The notes beneath the pieces are model-generated. The model searched no databases. It was given only the letters and a program-made list of their open reading frames with translations, and was not told the origin of the DNA. DNA of 64,000 nt, from assembly GCA_002551355.1 (NCBI GenBank), contig NTHE01000002.1:62001-126000 (forward strand), in the 5' to 3' direction. This DNA comes from Streptomyces sp. man185. GTDB lineage: Bacteria; Actinomycetota; Actinomycetes; Streptomycetales; Streptomycetaceae. The translations under genes and the position numbers were made by a program. Each line of letters opens with the position of its first letter. Position 1 is the stretch's first letter. Positions 41,838 to 50,212 of the stretch are shown here, in pieces.

Positions 41838-43355
41838 TCAGGGCGCCCGGTCGCCGCGCTCCGCGACCTCGTCGAGGAGCCCGTCGAGGTCCTTCAGCCG
41901 GTCCAGGCCCTTGACCGCCCTGGCCATCCGGTGGTTGGCGCTCAGGGCGGTCCGGTGGCGGTGCAGGAAGGCCCAGTAGCCCGCCGTGTACGGGCAGGCG
42001 TGCTCGCCGGTGCGGTCGGTCGGGCGGTAGGAGCACGGCCCGCAGAGGTCGCTCATCTTCTTGATGTAGGCGCCACCGGAGGTGTACGGCTTGGTCGTCA
42101 TCCGGCCGCCGTCGGCGTACTGCGACATGCCGACGACATTGGGCAGCATCACCCAGTCGTAGCCGTCCACGAAGCACCGGTGGAACCAGTCGGTCACGGC
42201 GGCCGGGTCCCAGCCGTCCTGGAGCGCCCGGCTGCCCAGCACCATCAGCCGCGGGATGTGATGGGTCCAGCCGGTGTCGCGGACCTGAGCCAGCACGGTG
42301 GACAGGCAGTTCGCGGTGACGGCGTCGGCGTCCAGGTCGAGGAACCAGTCGGGCAGCGGCGCGCTATGGCGCAGGGCGTTGCGCTCCCGGTACTCCTCAC
42401 CGAAGTGCCAGTACAGCTGCCACACGTACTCCCGCCAGCCGGCGATCTGCCGCACGAAGCCCTCGACGCTGTTGAGCGGCGCCTCGCCCGCGCGCCATGC
42501 CTTCTCGGCCCGGTCGACGCACTCGGCGGGGTCCAGGAGCCCCAGGTTGAGGGGGACGGACAGCAGGCTGTGGCTCATCACGGGGTCGGCCGCGAGCATC
42601 GCGTCCTCGTACCGGCCGAAGTCGCCGAGGCGGTGGGAGACGAAGCGCCGGAGTGCTGCCAGTGCCTCCCGCCGGGTGACGGGGAAGCGGCGGGGGCCGT
42701 CGCGCCCGACGAAGGCGACCTCGCCGTCACGCTCCCAGCGGTCGAGATCGCGGCGCACCTCGTCGTCGATCTCGTCCTCGTGCGGACGGTAGGGCGCGGG
42801 GGCGTCCAGGGTCGGGCGACCCCGGGGCGGCGGCTCGCGGTTGTCGTGGTCGAGGTTCCACGTTCCGCCGGCCGGCTCGTCGCCGTCCATGAGCAGCTCG
42901 TGCCGGCGGCGGATCCACCGGTAGAAGCCCTCCACCCGCAGGTGGTCGCCCCCGTGCTCCTTCGCCCACGCGCCGAATTCCTCCCGTGGCACCAGGAAGC
43001 CCCGGGCCGGCAGGACGTCGATCCCGTCCCGCGCGGTCACGAAGTCCAGCGCGGCACGGGAGGTCGGGTGGCAGACCGTCAGAGGGTCGCCCCCGCCGCC
43101 GAAACCCGCCTCCGCCAGTCCCTCCGCGTAGGTCCCGGCCTGTACGTAGCTGACCCGGTCGCCCAGTTCGGCCGCCCGGTGCCGCATCGCGGAGAGGACC
43201 AGGTGGGCCTTGGCCCGGTGGAAGCGGCGCCGGCGCAGCACGGACCGGGCCTCGATCATCAGGAGAGGAGCGTGGGCGTCCGGGCCGCCGTGGTGGGGGT
43301 CCAGGAAGTGGGGGCCGAGCTGGTCCCCGAAGAGCCAGTGGGTGCGTGGTGCCAT
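41838..43355 (-). CDS. Cryptochrome/photolyase-family protein with Fe-S cluster (FeS-BCP, DPRP)
   Basis: A 505-residue protein of the deoxyribodipyrimidine photolyase-related family. It starts MAPRTHWLFGDQLGPHFLD. The C-terminal half carries the FAD-binding helical fold (RQIAGWREYVWQLYWHFGEEYRERN, MLPNVVGMSQYADGGRMTTKPYTSGG). The [4Fe-4S] cysteines of the class include SDLCGPCSYRPTDRTGEHAC. Members with this cluster are (6-4) photolyases or cryptochrome-like proteins. Ten bases separate it from the convergent MocR gene. Confidence 0.9.
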   Translation of the reverse strand: MAPRTHWLFGDQLGPHFLDPHHGGPDAHAPLLMIEARSVLRRRRFHRAKAHLVLSAMRHRAAELGDRVSYVQAGTYAEGLAEAGFGGGGDPLTVCHPTSRAALDFVTARDGIDVLPARGFLVPREEFGAWAKEHGGDHLRVEGFYRWIRRRHELLMDGDEPAGGTWNLDHDNREPPPRGRPTLDAPAPYRPHEDEIDDEVRRDLDRWERDGEVAFVGRDGPRRFPVTRREALAALRRFVSHRLGDFGRYEDAMLAADPVMSHSLLSVPLNLGLLDPAECVDRAEKAWRAGEAPLNSVEGFVRQIAGWREYVWQLYWHFGEEYRERNALRHSAPLPDWFLDLDADAVTANCLSTVLAQVRDTGWTHHIPRLMVLGSRALQDGWDPAAVTDWFHRCFVDGYDWVMLPNVVGMSQYADGGRMTTKPYTSGGAYIKKMSDLCGPCSYRPTDRTGEHACPYTAGYWAFLHRHRTALSANHRMARAVKGLDRLKDLDGLLDEVAERGDRAP

Positions 43356-43494
43356 GAGGTGCGTCAGTCCTGCCGTCGGAGGTCCCGCCTCCGCCACGCT
43401 AGGGAGGGCGGGGGCGGCTCCCGCGACGCCACGCCGCGCGGTGCGCGTACGGTCGTCGCCTACCGGGCCGCACGACGAGGCCGGCGAGGCGCGC

Positions 43495-43929
43495 TCAGCC
43501 CGTCGCCGCGGTCATCTGTCGCAGCCCCGTGTACTGGAGCGCGGTGTAGACCGCCACGATCAGCGCGCCGATCAGCAGGAACACCACCCCGAACCCGTTG
43601 AGCGGCACGAACCCGGCGAAGGCCGTCACCACACACCCGACCGCGCACAGGGCGTTCACCGCGACGACGGTTCTGGCCAGGGCCGTCGGGATCACCGGAT
43701 AGCCCGCGATCAGAGCGAGACAGCCCGCTCCACCGAGCTGGAAGATCCCGAACGCGACGGCGAAGGCCACCGGCATCCCGGTCGCGGAGCCGAGCGGCGC
43801 GGCGGCCGCGACCAGCACGAGGCCCATCACGCCGGTACTCACGCTGTCGACGCGCAGCACCAGACGGAGAAACCGGGCGGCGTCGGGTGCGGGGGCCACC
43901 GCTGCGGACGGGGCGAGGGTGTACGTCAT
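43495..43929 (-). CDS. Small integral membrane protein
   Basis: A 144-residue protein with four predicted membrane helices (STGVMGLVLVAAAAPLGSA, AVAFGIFQLGGAGCLALIAG, VVAVNALCAVGCVVTAFAGF, GVVFLLIGALIVAVYTALQY). No functional motif. The ATG at 43929 follows AAGGAGATC. It is divergent from an MmyB-type regulator, 115 bp away, which may control it; this arrangement recurs in Streptomyces. Confidence 0.75.
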   Translation of the reverse strand: MTYTLAPSAAVAPAPDAARFLRLVLRVDSVSTGVMGLVLVAAAAPLGSATGMPVAFAVAFGIFQLGGAGCLALIAGYPVIPTALARTVVAVNALCAVGCVVTAFAGFVPLNGFGVVFLLIGALIVAVYTALQYTGLRQMTAATG

Positions 43930-44044
43930 GCGGGATCTCCTTCGGTCGGCGGATCGGTGACACCGTGCCACGCGGAGGGTCCGGGACTCCATGACCTCCC
44001 AGGTCAAGAACGCCTCGGCGGGGATTCACGGATACGGTGGGATC

Positions 44045-44860
44045 ATGGAGACCCAAGACCCGCCTCGCGTAGGCCTGTTGCTCCGTGAGTGGCGCCGTCG
44101 CCGCAAGCTCAGCCAGCTCGACCTGGCCCTGCGGGCGGACTCATCGACCCGGCACCTCTCCTGTGTGGAGACGGGCCGCGCCCGGCCGAGCCGGGAGATG
44201 GTCCTCCGGCTCGCCGAGCACCTCGACATCCCGCTGCGGGACCGCAACGGCCTGCTGCTGGCGGCCGGTTACGCCCCCGCCTACCGGGAGTCGCCGCTCG
44301 ACAGCGACCGGATGGCCATGGTCCGCTCGGCTGTCAGGGCGATGCTGGCCGGCCACGAGCCGTACCCGGCCGCCGCGATCGACCGGATCTGGAACATCGT
44401 CGACCGCAACGATGCGATGTCCCTCCTGCTCGGCACCGTGCCGCCACACCTGACCGAGTCGGGCGGCAACGTGATGCGGCTGATCCTCCACCCGGAGGGG
44501 CTCGCCTCCCAGTGCCTGAACTTCGCCCAGGTCCGTGCCCACGCGCTCGGCCGGCTGCGGCACCAGGTCGACACCACCGGCCACGACGACCTGCGGGAGC
44601 TCTACGAGGAGGTCTCCGCCTACCCGGCCCCGCCGGGCCTGGATGCCGACCCCGGACCGGTGGACCCGACCGGCATAGTCGTCCCGCTGCGCATCCGTAC
44701 GCCGCTCGGCGACATGGCGTTCTTCAGCACGATCGCCACCTTCGGCGCCCCCGCCGACGTGACCCTCTCGGAACTCGCGGTGGAGTCGTTCTTCCCGATG
44801 GACGAGCAGACGGACACCCTGCTGCGCACTCTGGCGGCGCTGGGCGGCGAGGGCGTCTGA
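44045..44860 (+). CDS. MmyB-like helix-turn-helix transcriptional regulator
   Basis: A 271-residue regulator. The XRE-type HTH (about 8-65) has LLREWRRRRKLSQLDLALRADSSTRHLSCVETGRARPS. The C-terminal ligand domain (about 90-265) contains NVMRLILHPEG, LGRLRHQ and IRTPLGDMAFFSTIATFG, typical of this group. The ATG at 44045 has no Shine-Dalgarno; TACGGT lies about 7 bases upstream, suggesting leaderless translation. Likely regulates the divergent membrane-protein gene and itself. Confidence 0.87.
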   Translation: METQDPPRVGLLLREWRRRRKLSQLDLALRADSSTRHLSCVETGRARPSREMVLRLAEHLDIPLRDRNGLLLAAGYAPAYRESPLDSDRMAMVRSAVRAMLAGHEPYPAAAIDRIWNIVDRNDAMSLLLGTVPPHLTESGGNVMRLILHPEGLASQCLNFAQVRAHALGRLRHQVDTTGHDDLRELYEEVSAYPAPPGLDADPGPVDPTGIVVPLRIRTPLGDMAFFSTIATFGAPADVTLSELAVESFFPMDEQTDTLLRTLAALGGEGV

Positions 44861-45083
44861 CGTCGCGGACGGCGGAGCCCGTACCGACAACCTCCGCTGC
44901 CGGTACGGGCTCCGTACGGGCGCTGAACCCCGATCGCCCCCACGCGACCTCCGGGCCCCGCCCGGGCGGGAGGCGCGGAGTGCCGGTGTCGAACCGCCGG
45001 CCCCGAGCAGCTCTGTACCCGTCGTCATCGGCGAAGACCGACACCACACCGCCCGGCCGACTCGCTCCAGGGAGCACCGACGT

Positions 45084-45371
45084 TCATCGTCGGCGGTGCA
45101 GCAGCCCCACTGTGGCGACGAGCAGCCCGGCCAGCGTGGCGATGCTCAGGGCCATCGTGAGCGGCTCCTTGAGTGCCGGGTAGGCGTGGACGAGAAACGC
45201 GCCGAACGCGCACGCCATCAGGACGACCACCGCTCCGATCACGATCACCGGCAGCACCCATTCCGCCCGGTCGGCAGTGGCCGGCGGGCCGGGCACCGGA
45301 GCGGAGGCACCGTGGGGCTGGGGCTGGGGCTGGGGCTGGGGCTGGGGCTGCGGGTTCGGAGTGGTGGTCAT
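45084..45371 (-). CDS. Small membrane protein with Pro-Gln repeat, possibly SpdD-like
   Basis: A 95-residue protein. The N-terminus is PNPQPQPQPQPQPQPHG followed by two membrane helices (WVLPVIVIGAVVVLMACAFGAFLVHAYP; TMALSIATLAGLLVATVGLL) and a basic end. AGGGGGACACT precedes the ATG. Small two-helix proteins of this form (spread proteins) accompany replication genes on Streptomyces plasmids and integrative elements, and the next gene upstream is Rep-like. The repeat is encoded by a hexanucleotide microsatellite. Function inferred from form only. Confidence 0.6.
   Translation of the reverse strand: MTTTPNPQPQPQPQPQPQPHGASAPVPGPPATADRAEWVLPVIVIGAVVVLMACAFGAFLVHAYPALKEPLTMALSIATLAGLLVATVGLLHRRR
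45314..45349 (+). repeat. (GGGGCT)6 microsatellite inside a coding region
   Basis: Six perfect GGGGCT units on the plus strand encode the Pro-Gln repeat on the minus strand. Unit loss or gain stays in frame. Six G4 tracts could form a G-quadruplex on this strand. Confidence 0.9.
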
Positions 45372-45486
45372 AGTGTCCCCCTGGGGCAGATGGGCGGGCG
45401 CAGCCGTCGACGGACGGCCGGATCGATGAAGTGGTCCGACACGGTGTTGAGCTGGGCGGAGCCGAACGCGCTCCCGGGTCCGCGGG

Positions 45487-46290
45487 TCATCCGAGGGTGG
45501 GGGCGGTGGTCTTCTTCGGTGCCCTGCGCGGCCGGGTGATGAGGGCGCGCTGGTACTGCTGGGCGATGGTGAAGCCCAGGGGGGCGAGGGGGGCCTTCTT
45601 CCGGAAGGCCCGGGCCTGGACGTACTCGAGCTCGACGAGTTGCTTCAGACCGCGCTCGTGAGTGTCGGGGGACCAGCCGTACCACTCGGGCGCCCATTCC
45701 GCGGGGAAGGTCGCCCAGTGCTTCTCGCGGGCGACCACGAGGAACAGGGCCAGGCCGGGCAGGCTCAGCAACTCGTCGCGGCCCTGCGTCCAGAACGTGG
45801 TGGGGATCTGAAGGAACCGGTTCTCCTCGGTGTCGCCCTTGGGCCGGTCGTAGGCCTTCCCGGTGCCGTCCTCGCGCAGCAGCGTCACCTTGATCATGGT
45901 TCCGACGCGGCTGCACTCGATCAGGTTGCGCTCCTTCAGCCGGCGCAGCGCCCGCCAGGCGCCGGTTCGCGCGGACTGCGGGCTCGCGGTCTCGTGGATG
46001 TCCATCAGCCGCGCCCACACGGCGCTGTCGTGGGTGGTCGACCAGCCGTTGTCCCCGTTGCTGCACGCGGCCACGATCATCAGGTAGGCCCTGAGTCCCC
46101 GCAGGTCCCTGCCCGTCACGAAGCCGCTCAGGGGCCCCGGGCGGCTCTTCGCCCCCCTGTTCGCCTGGACGAAGGTCTTGCGCAGCGGCACGTTGGCCCG
46201 GATCGCGCGGGTCAGGATCGCCGCTCGGGTGTCCCGTCCGGACGCCTGGTTCCTCTGCATGCCCTGCTCGGCATCGGCGGTCGTCTTCAT
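45487..46290 (-). CDS. Winged-helix replication-initiator-like protein of plasmid type
   Basis: A 267-residue basic protein. It contains helix-turn-helix-like regions (GWSTTHDSAVWARLMDIHETAS, TGAWRALRRLKERNLIECSRVG) and a second wing region (WYGWSPDTHERGLKQLVELEYVQAR). The layout resembles plasmid-type winged-helix replication or control proteins, but the match is not specific. The ATG at 46290 fits a leaderless start: TTGGGT (46327-46322) and TACGGT (46303-46298), 18 bp apart, end 7 bases before it. A GGGTGTTGAACGCCC palindrome sits in the spacer, which suggests autoregulation. An ATG at 46308 is possible. Confidence 0.5.
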   Translation of the reverse strand: MKTTADAEQGMQRNQASGRDTRAAILTRAIRANVPLRKTFVQANRGAKSRPGPLSGFVTGRDLRGLRAYLMIVAACSNGDNGWSTTHDSAVWARLMDIHETASPQSARTGAWRALRRLKERNLIECSRVGTMIKVTLLREDGTGKAYDRPKGDTEENRFLQIPTTFWTQGRDELLSLPGLALFLVVAREKHWATFPAEWAPEWYGWSPDTHERGLKQLVELEYVQARAFRKKAPLAPLGFTIAQQYQRALITRPRRAPKKTTAPTLG

Positions 46291-46323
46291 GCCCTGAACC
46301 GTAGTCATGTGGGCGTTCAACAC

Positions 46324-46855
46324 CCAAACGATTCAGCGCCGTTGGAGCCGCCGGGTCAGCTGATGATCATGGATGTGCCAGCGGGTCTTGTCAGAGCCAG
46401 GTGAGATAGCCATGTGCGAGGTCAATCTGGGAGTTCCAGGTGAGAGTTCAAGTGGGATGACCAACTACACCTGCGGCTCATGACGTGCGAGCGTCGGACT
46501 CCGCATGCCCGGCCCCGGCTGCCCGGCGCGACAGCGAACCCGGCCGACCACCTCGCCTTCCTCGCCGCCGCGCCCGATATGCCTACTTCCGCTCCGTCGT
46601 GCTGGAGATCGCCCGTACGGGCCGCTGAGCCGCTCTCCACCCCGGGTGGCGGGGCCCGAACGAGGTGCGGGCGGCGACGTCCTCGAGGAAGCGGGGTGCG
46701 GCTCGAACCCTCATCGCAGCCCGCACAGGAGCGCGGCGGCGCATCGCACGGACGCCGCGGGGCCGCCGTCGGGCGAGGGGCCCAACGTGGCTATCCTGCT
46801 CCGGAGTTGTGGGTAAGCGGTTTCGTGCGGGGTTTCGGCCAGGCGGGAGCAACAG
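46324..46855. other. Region without a confident gene
   Basis: About 530 bp. A 26-codon minus-strand reading frame (46333-46413) ends just before the Rep-like promoter but has atypical low-GC codons and no ribosome-binding site. Near 46580 a plus-strand scrap (ARYAYFRSVVLEIARTGR then stop) looks like the end of a lost gene. Nothing else is interpretable. Confidence 0.4.
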
Positions 46856-47227
46856 GTGCGATGGGTCAGGGCGATCGTCCCGGTATTCACTCTGGTCGCG
46901 GTGACGGCGGGATGTTCCTCGTCGGACGGCAGGAGCGAACAGCGGCTGACCGAGCAGCGCGAGCGCTACTGCACGGAGTTGGGGGCATGGCAGAAGACGC
47001 GGGACGCCGTGGACGAGGAGACGGTCGATCCGGAGGGGTTCGATGAGGTCGGGGCCGTCGTCGATGATGCCGTCCGCGCGATGGAGCCACTCCGGGACGA
47101 AGCGGTCGGGGGAGGGCGAACCCTGGGGGAGGCGACTGTGGCGGCGATGAAGGGCGGTGACGGGGAGGCGCAGGGGCTCGTCGTGCAGTACTGCCAGGAC
47201 GCCGGCTTCGAGGCGCAGGCGGGCTGA
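46856..47227 (+). CDS. Small lipoprotein of unknown function
   Basis: A 123-residue exported protein. The signal VRAIVPVFTLVAVTAGC carries the lipobox VTAGC (lipidated Cys at about residue 20). The mature part is acidic and helical with two cysteines (RYCTEL, QYCQDAG) likely to pair. The GTG start follows GGGAGC. No family recognised; small Streptomyces lipoproteins of this kind are common. Confidence 0.7.
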   Translation: MRWVRAIVPVFTLVAVTAGCSSSDGRSEQRLTEQRERYCTELGAWQKTRDAVDEETVDPEGFDEVGAVVDDAVRAMEPLRDEAVGGGRTLGEATVAAMKGGDGEAQGLVVQYCQDAGFEAQAG

Positions 47228-47650
47228 CCGCTGACGACCCGGAGTCCGAGATTCTCCTTTCCGGTCGCCACACCCCCCCAGTTGCCTTCAGTGCTTCGTG
47301 CGGCGAAGGCGTGTTCCGTGCGAACCGCACGCGTCGAGAAGCAAGGGAGGGCCTCACCCCGCCCCGAAGGCTCGATCAGTGGCATGACCTGCATCGGCGC
47401 CGGCAGTGACGGCCTTTCTGCGGCTTGTTCCCGTGCGCCGAGGGGCTTGTTCGGGGCCTGACGCGCGACGTCGAGCCCTGTCGGAGGGTGCCGGGCCGCA
47501 CTGCGTTCTCTTCGGCGGCGAGATCGCTGTCCATCAGCCGGGAGCTTATGGCCGCGGGATCCCCGGACTCCGGATTCCCGCGGGGCAGACCGGGGGCGTC
47601 CCGTCCGCCACGCGGCCACTTTGTCCCTTCCTCAAGATCGCCTCCTGGTT
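47228..47650. other. Region without a gene upstream of the copper promoter
   Basis: About 420 bp in which no reading frame shows consistent codon bias on either strand. No strong hairpin or repeat noticed. Confidence 0.5.
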
Positions 47651-47678
47651 GACTTGATACCCCTGGGGGGTATCCTCG
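47651..47678 (+). promoter_or_regulatory. Copper-responsive promoter with CsoR box
   Basis: TTGACT (47651-47656) and TATCCT (47673-47678), 16 bp apart, form a strong promoter. Its spacer contains the perfect palindrome GATACCCC-TGG-GGGGTATC (47658-47676), the form of CsoR/RicR copper operators (ATACCCC..GGGGTAT). Apo-CsoR would block RNA polymerase until Cu(I) binds. Confidence 0.82.
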
Positions 47679-47722
47679 AAGTGAGTGGTCGCGACCCGGC
47701 GACCTCGACGAGGGAGTGGGTC

Positions 47723-48694
47723 ATGCATACCGGTCTCAAGATCTCGGCCTTCGCCGCGGGGCTCACGGCGGCCTTCGGCTCGGCGTACGCGGTGGGCGGC
47801 GCCATGGCTCCCGCCGTCTCGGCGGAGGGGTCGTCCCAGCAGGAAGGGCACGGCGCGAAGGAGCATCCCGCGGGGGAGAAGGAGGGGAAAGAGAAGGGGG
47901 GCGGGGAGGCCTCGGGGCTTCCCGGCGGCCTTCAGGTCTCCCAGGGAGGCTTTTTCCTCGACCTCGACACCCCGCGCGTCGAGGCGGGCGAGACCGCCGA
48001 GCTGCGCTTCGCCGTCGTGGACGAGGACACCTCCCGCAACGTGACCGCGTTCCGCCGCGAGCACGGCAAGGAGCTGCACCTGATCGTGGCGTCGAGCGAC
48101 CTCACCACCTACCGGCACCTGCACCCCGAGCGGGCCGCCGACGGCACCTGGTCCACCCCCGTCGAGCTTCCCGAGGCCGGGGGCTACCGGGTCTTCGCCG
48201 ACTTCACCCCGGACGTGAAGAACGCCGAGGGCGTCACCCTGGGCGCGGACCTCGCCGTCTCGGGCGACGCGCGCCCCGGGGCGCTGCCGGATGCCGAGCG
48301 GACGGTGACCGCCGACGGGTACGAGGTGACGCTCGACGGGGCGCTGCGCCCAGGGGCGGGCAGCGAGCTCAAGCTGGAAGTCGAGAAGGACGGAGAGCCG
48401 GTCACCGACCTGCAGCCCTATCTCGGTGCCTACGGCCACCTCGTCGCGCTGCGCGCCGGGGATCTGGCGTACCTCCACGTCCACCCGAACGGCGAGCCGG
48501 GCGACGGGCGGACGGAGCCCGGGCCGGAGGTCTCCTTCACCGCGACGGCCCCGAGCAAGGGGGCCTACCGCCTCTTCCTCGACTTCCGGCACGAGGGGAA
48601 GGTCCGGACGGCCGCCTTCACCGTGTACGCGGGCGGGGCGAAGCCCGGGGAGTCCGTGCCCGAGGGCGAGGAGTTCGCCGATCACGGGCACTGA
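47723..48694 (+). CDS. Secreted or membrane-anchored protein of the copper response
   Basis: A 323-residue exported protein: N-terminal hydrophobic segment (LKISAFAAGLTAAFGSAYAVGGAMAPAVSA), a charged linker rich in Gly, Glu and Lys (about 35-65), then two beta-rich regions. The second half contains metal-ligand-like histidines (HLIVASSDLTTYRHLHPE, LGAYGHLVALRAGDLAYLHVHPNGE) seen in envelope proteins near copper genes, and the C-terminus is EEFADHGH. The CsoR box upstream ties it to copper. The ATG at 47723 follows GAGGGAGTGGGTC. It may bind or buffer Cu outside the membrane; no transporter is next to it. Confidence 0.72.
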   Translation: MHTGLKISAFAAGLTAAFGSAYAVGGAMAPAVSAEGSSQQEGHGAKEHPAGEKEGKEKGGGEASGLPGGLQVSQGGFFLDLDTPRVEAGETAELRFAVVDEDTSRNVTAFRREHGKELHLIVASSDLTTYRHLHPERAADGTWSTPVELPEAGGYRVFADFTPDVKNAEGVTLGADLAVSGDARPGALPDAERTVTADGYEVTLDGALRPGAGSELKLEVEKDGEPVTDLQPYLGAYGHLVALRAGDLAYLHVHPNGEPGDGRTEPGPEVSFTATAPSKGAYRLFLDFRHEGKVRTAAFTVYAGGAKPGESVPEGEEFADHGH

Positions 48695-48755
48695 CCGGCG
48701 CCCGCCCCGCTCCACCGGGTAACCGGCGTCGACGCGCCGCGCGCCCGAGCGGGCC

Positions 48756-49250
48756 TCAGTTCACGTCGAGGATCTTGCCCACCAGCCGGGTCAGGGTCCG
48801 CCGCTCGGCGGCCGTCAGAGCGCCGAAGGCCCGGTCCAGCAGGCGCGGCACCCCGCCTTCCGCCTCCGCCAGTGCCGGCCCCGCCTCCGGGGTCGGCGTC
48901 ACCGCATAGGCCCGGCGGTCCCGGGGGTGGCGCTCGCGCCGTACGAGACCGGAGTCCTCCAGTCCGTCGATGCAGCCGACCATCACGCTCCGGTCGATGC
49001 GCAGCTGCTCGCTCAACTCCTGCTGGGAACACGGGCCCACGTCGTCGAGCATCTTCAGCACGAGGTGCTGCGCCACGGTCATACGGTGCCCGGACAGCTC
49101 CTCGTCGATCGTGCGGGCCACCAGCGTCGTCGCCCGGCACATCGCGATGTCGGGGCGCTCCTGCGCCAGCCGGGAGAAGTACCGGTCGCGGTCGCCGGCC
49201 TCCGGCTCGCGGCTGGGCGAGGTGAGACGGGAAGGCGGTGTGGCGGTCAT
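48756..49250 (-). CDS. MarR-family transcriptional regulator
   Basis: A 164-residue MarR protein. The winged helix (about 60-125) has MTVAQHLVLKMLDDVGPCSQQELSEQL, the recognition helix RSVMVGCIDGLEDSGLVRRER and the wing PRDRRAYAVTPT. GGAGGAG lies 8 bases before the ATG. The DNA upstream of it is gene debris, so its original target may be lost. It converges on the copper-response gene. Confidence 0.88.
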   Translation of the reverse strand: MTATPPSRLTSPSREPEAGDRDRYFSRLAQERPDIAMCRATTLVARTIDEELSGHRMTVAQHLVLKMLDDVGPCSQQELSEQLRIDRSVMVGCIDGLEDSGLVRRERHPRDRRAYAVTPTPEAGPALAEAEGGVPRLLDRAFGALTAAERRTLTRLVGKILDVN

Positions 49251-50165
49251 GACTGCTCCTCCTGCGACCCGGGACGGCGAGCTATCCGGTGTGTCGAGAT
49301 TGTCCGTCGCCAGAACGTTTTCTCGCCTCCAGCCTAGGGCCTGTGGCCGTCGCCTACTTACCACCCAAGATTGTTTACTCGCAGATGATTTTGTTGCGAC
49401 GTTTATCGCGCGGTCGGCAGGTGGGCTGTCGTCCACGGCGGGGCGACGGCTCCGGCCCCGTCGCACTGGAGTGTGGGGCGCATGACCACCGGCACCGGCA
49501 CCGGCACCGAACGCGCCCCGGGCGCGGCGGAGGAGCCGCTCGTCCCCGGCGGCCCGCGGCTGCCCTTCGACGGGATCGCCGGCTGGGACCGGGCGGTGGT
49601 GCGAGGGCGTCGGGCCGATCAGGTGGGTGGAGCCGTTCACGACATACGGGAGTTCAGCGGCGAACGGCCTGGCGCGGGCGGCCTCCATAACGATCAGCGC
49701 ACGGGTTCGCGTGTCCCGCCTGTACGTCCCCAAGGCCCCCGCCAACCGCTTCGGCCACCGGGAGAGTGTGACCGTCCTCGGTCGTCACCGCGTCGGGAAG
49801 AGTCGGACGCGGGGCCCGGTCCGCCGTCGGCCCACGGGCCATGGGTACCCCGGAAGCGGACTCCTCCTGAAGGGGTGGTGCCGTCATGCCGTCAGTACAC
49901 AACGACCATGCTCCGGGGGGCAGTACAGACATCTCACTCCGTCCCCGTGGTGATGCGCCGAAGTGCCGCACGAGGCTCGACGGTATGAATTATTCATCTG
50001 TTGGTCAATCATCTCAAACAAGATTGAATGTTTTACGATGGTGGTGAGGCACCGCTTCTCGCCCCCTCCCGGACCGGCGCTCCGGCCGGAGCGGCGGTCC
50101 CGGAGTGCGGCGCCTGGGCCCAGTAGTGCGGGAGGGGGCGTGTTTGAGCCGCTGACACCTCTGGC
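49251..50165. other. Nearly 1 kb without an intact gene
   Basis: Short coding-like scraps remain. From 49482 a plus-strand frame starts MTTGTGTGTERAPGAAEEP and runs about 40 codons (LPFDGIAGWDRAVVRGR) before breaking. On the minus strand, a stretch near 49640-49700 (ALIVMEAARARPFAAELPY) ends in shadow sequence. The part from about 49960 to 50040 is AT-rich for this genome. Read as decayed sequence between the MarR gene and the iron-uptake operon. Confidence 0.4.
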
Positions 50166-50184
50166 TTAGGCTTGCCTAACCTTC
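50166..50184. promoter_or_regulatory. Iron box (DmdR1/IdeR type) before the siderophore-uptake operon
   Basis: TTAGGCTTGCCTAACCTTC matches the 19-bp actinobacterial iron-box consensus (TTAGGTTAGGCTAACCTAA) at 14 positions, with an intact TTAGG...CTAACCT frame. It lies 29 bases before the first gene, so iron-loaded DmdR would repress the operon. Confidence 0.85.
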
Positions 50185-50212
50185 ACTCGCTCGGCCAACC
50201 TGAGGACCCTCC

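Noticed and set aside
46333..46413. 26-codon small gene upstream of the Rep-like gene
   Set aside because: Low-GC codons unlike the neighbours, no ribosome-binding site, and no family. It ends just before the Rep-like promoter by chance.
49650..49975. Possible RiPP precursor on the minus strand (starts MTAPPLQEESASGVPMA)
   Set aside because: No Cys/Ser/Thr-rich core, no adjacent modification enzyme, no clear start signal. The region looks like debris.
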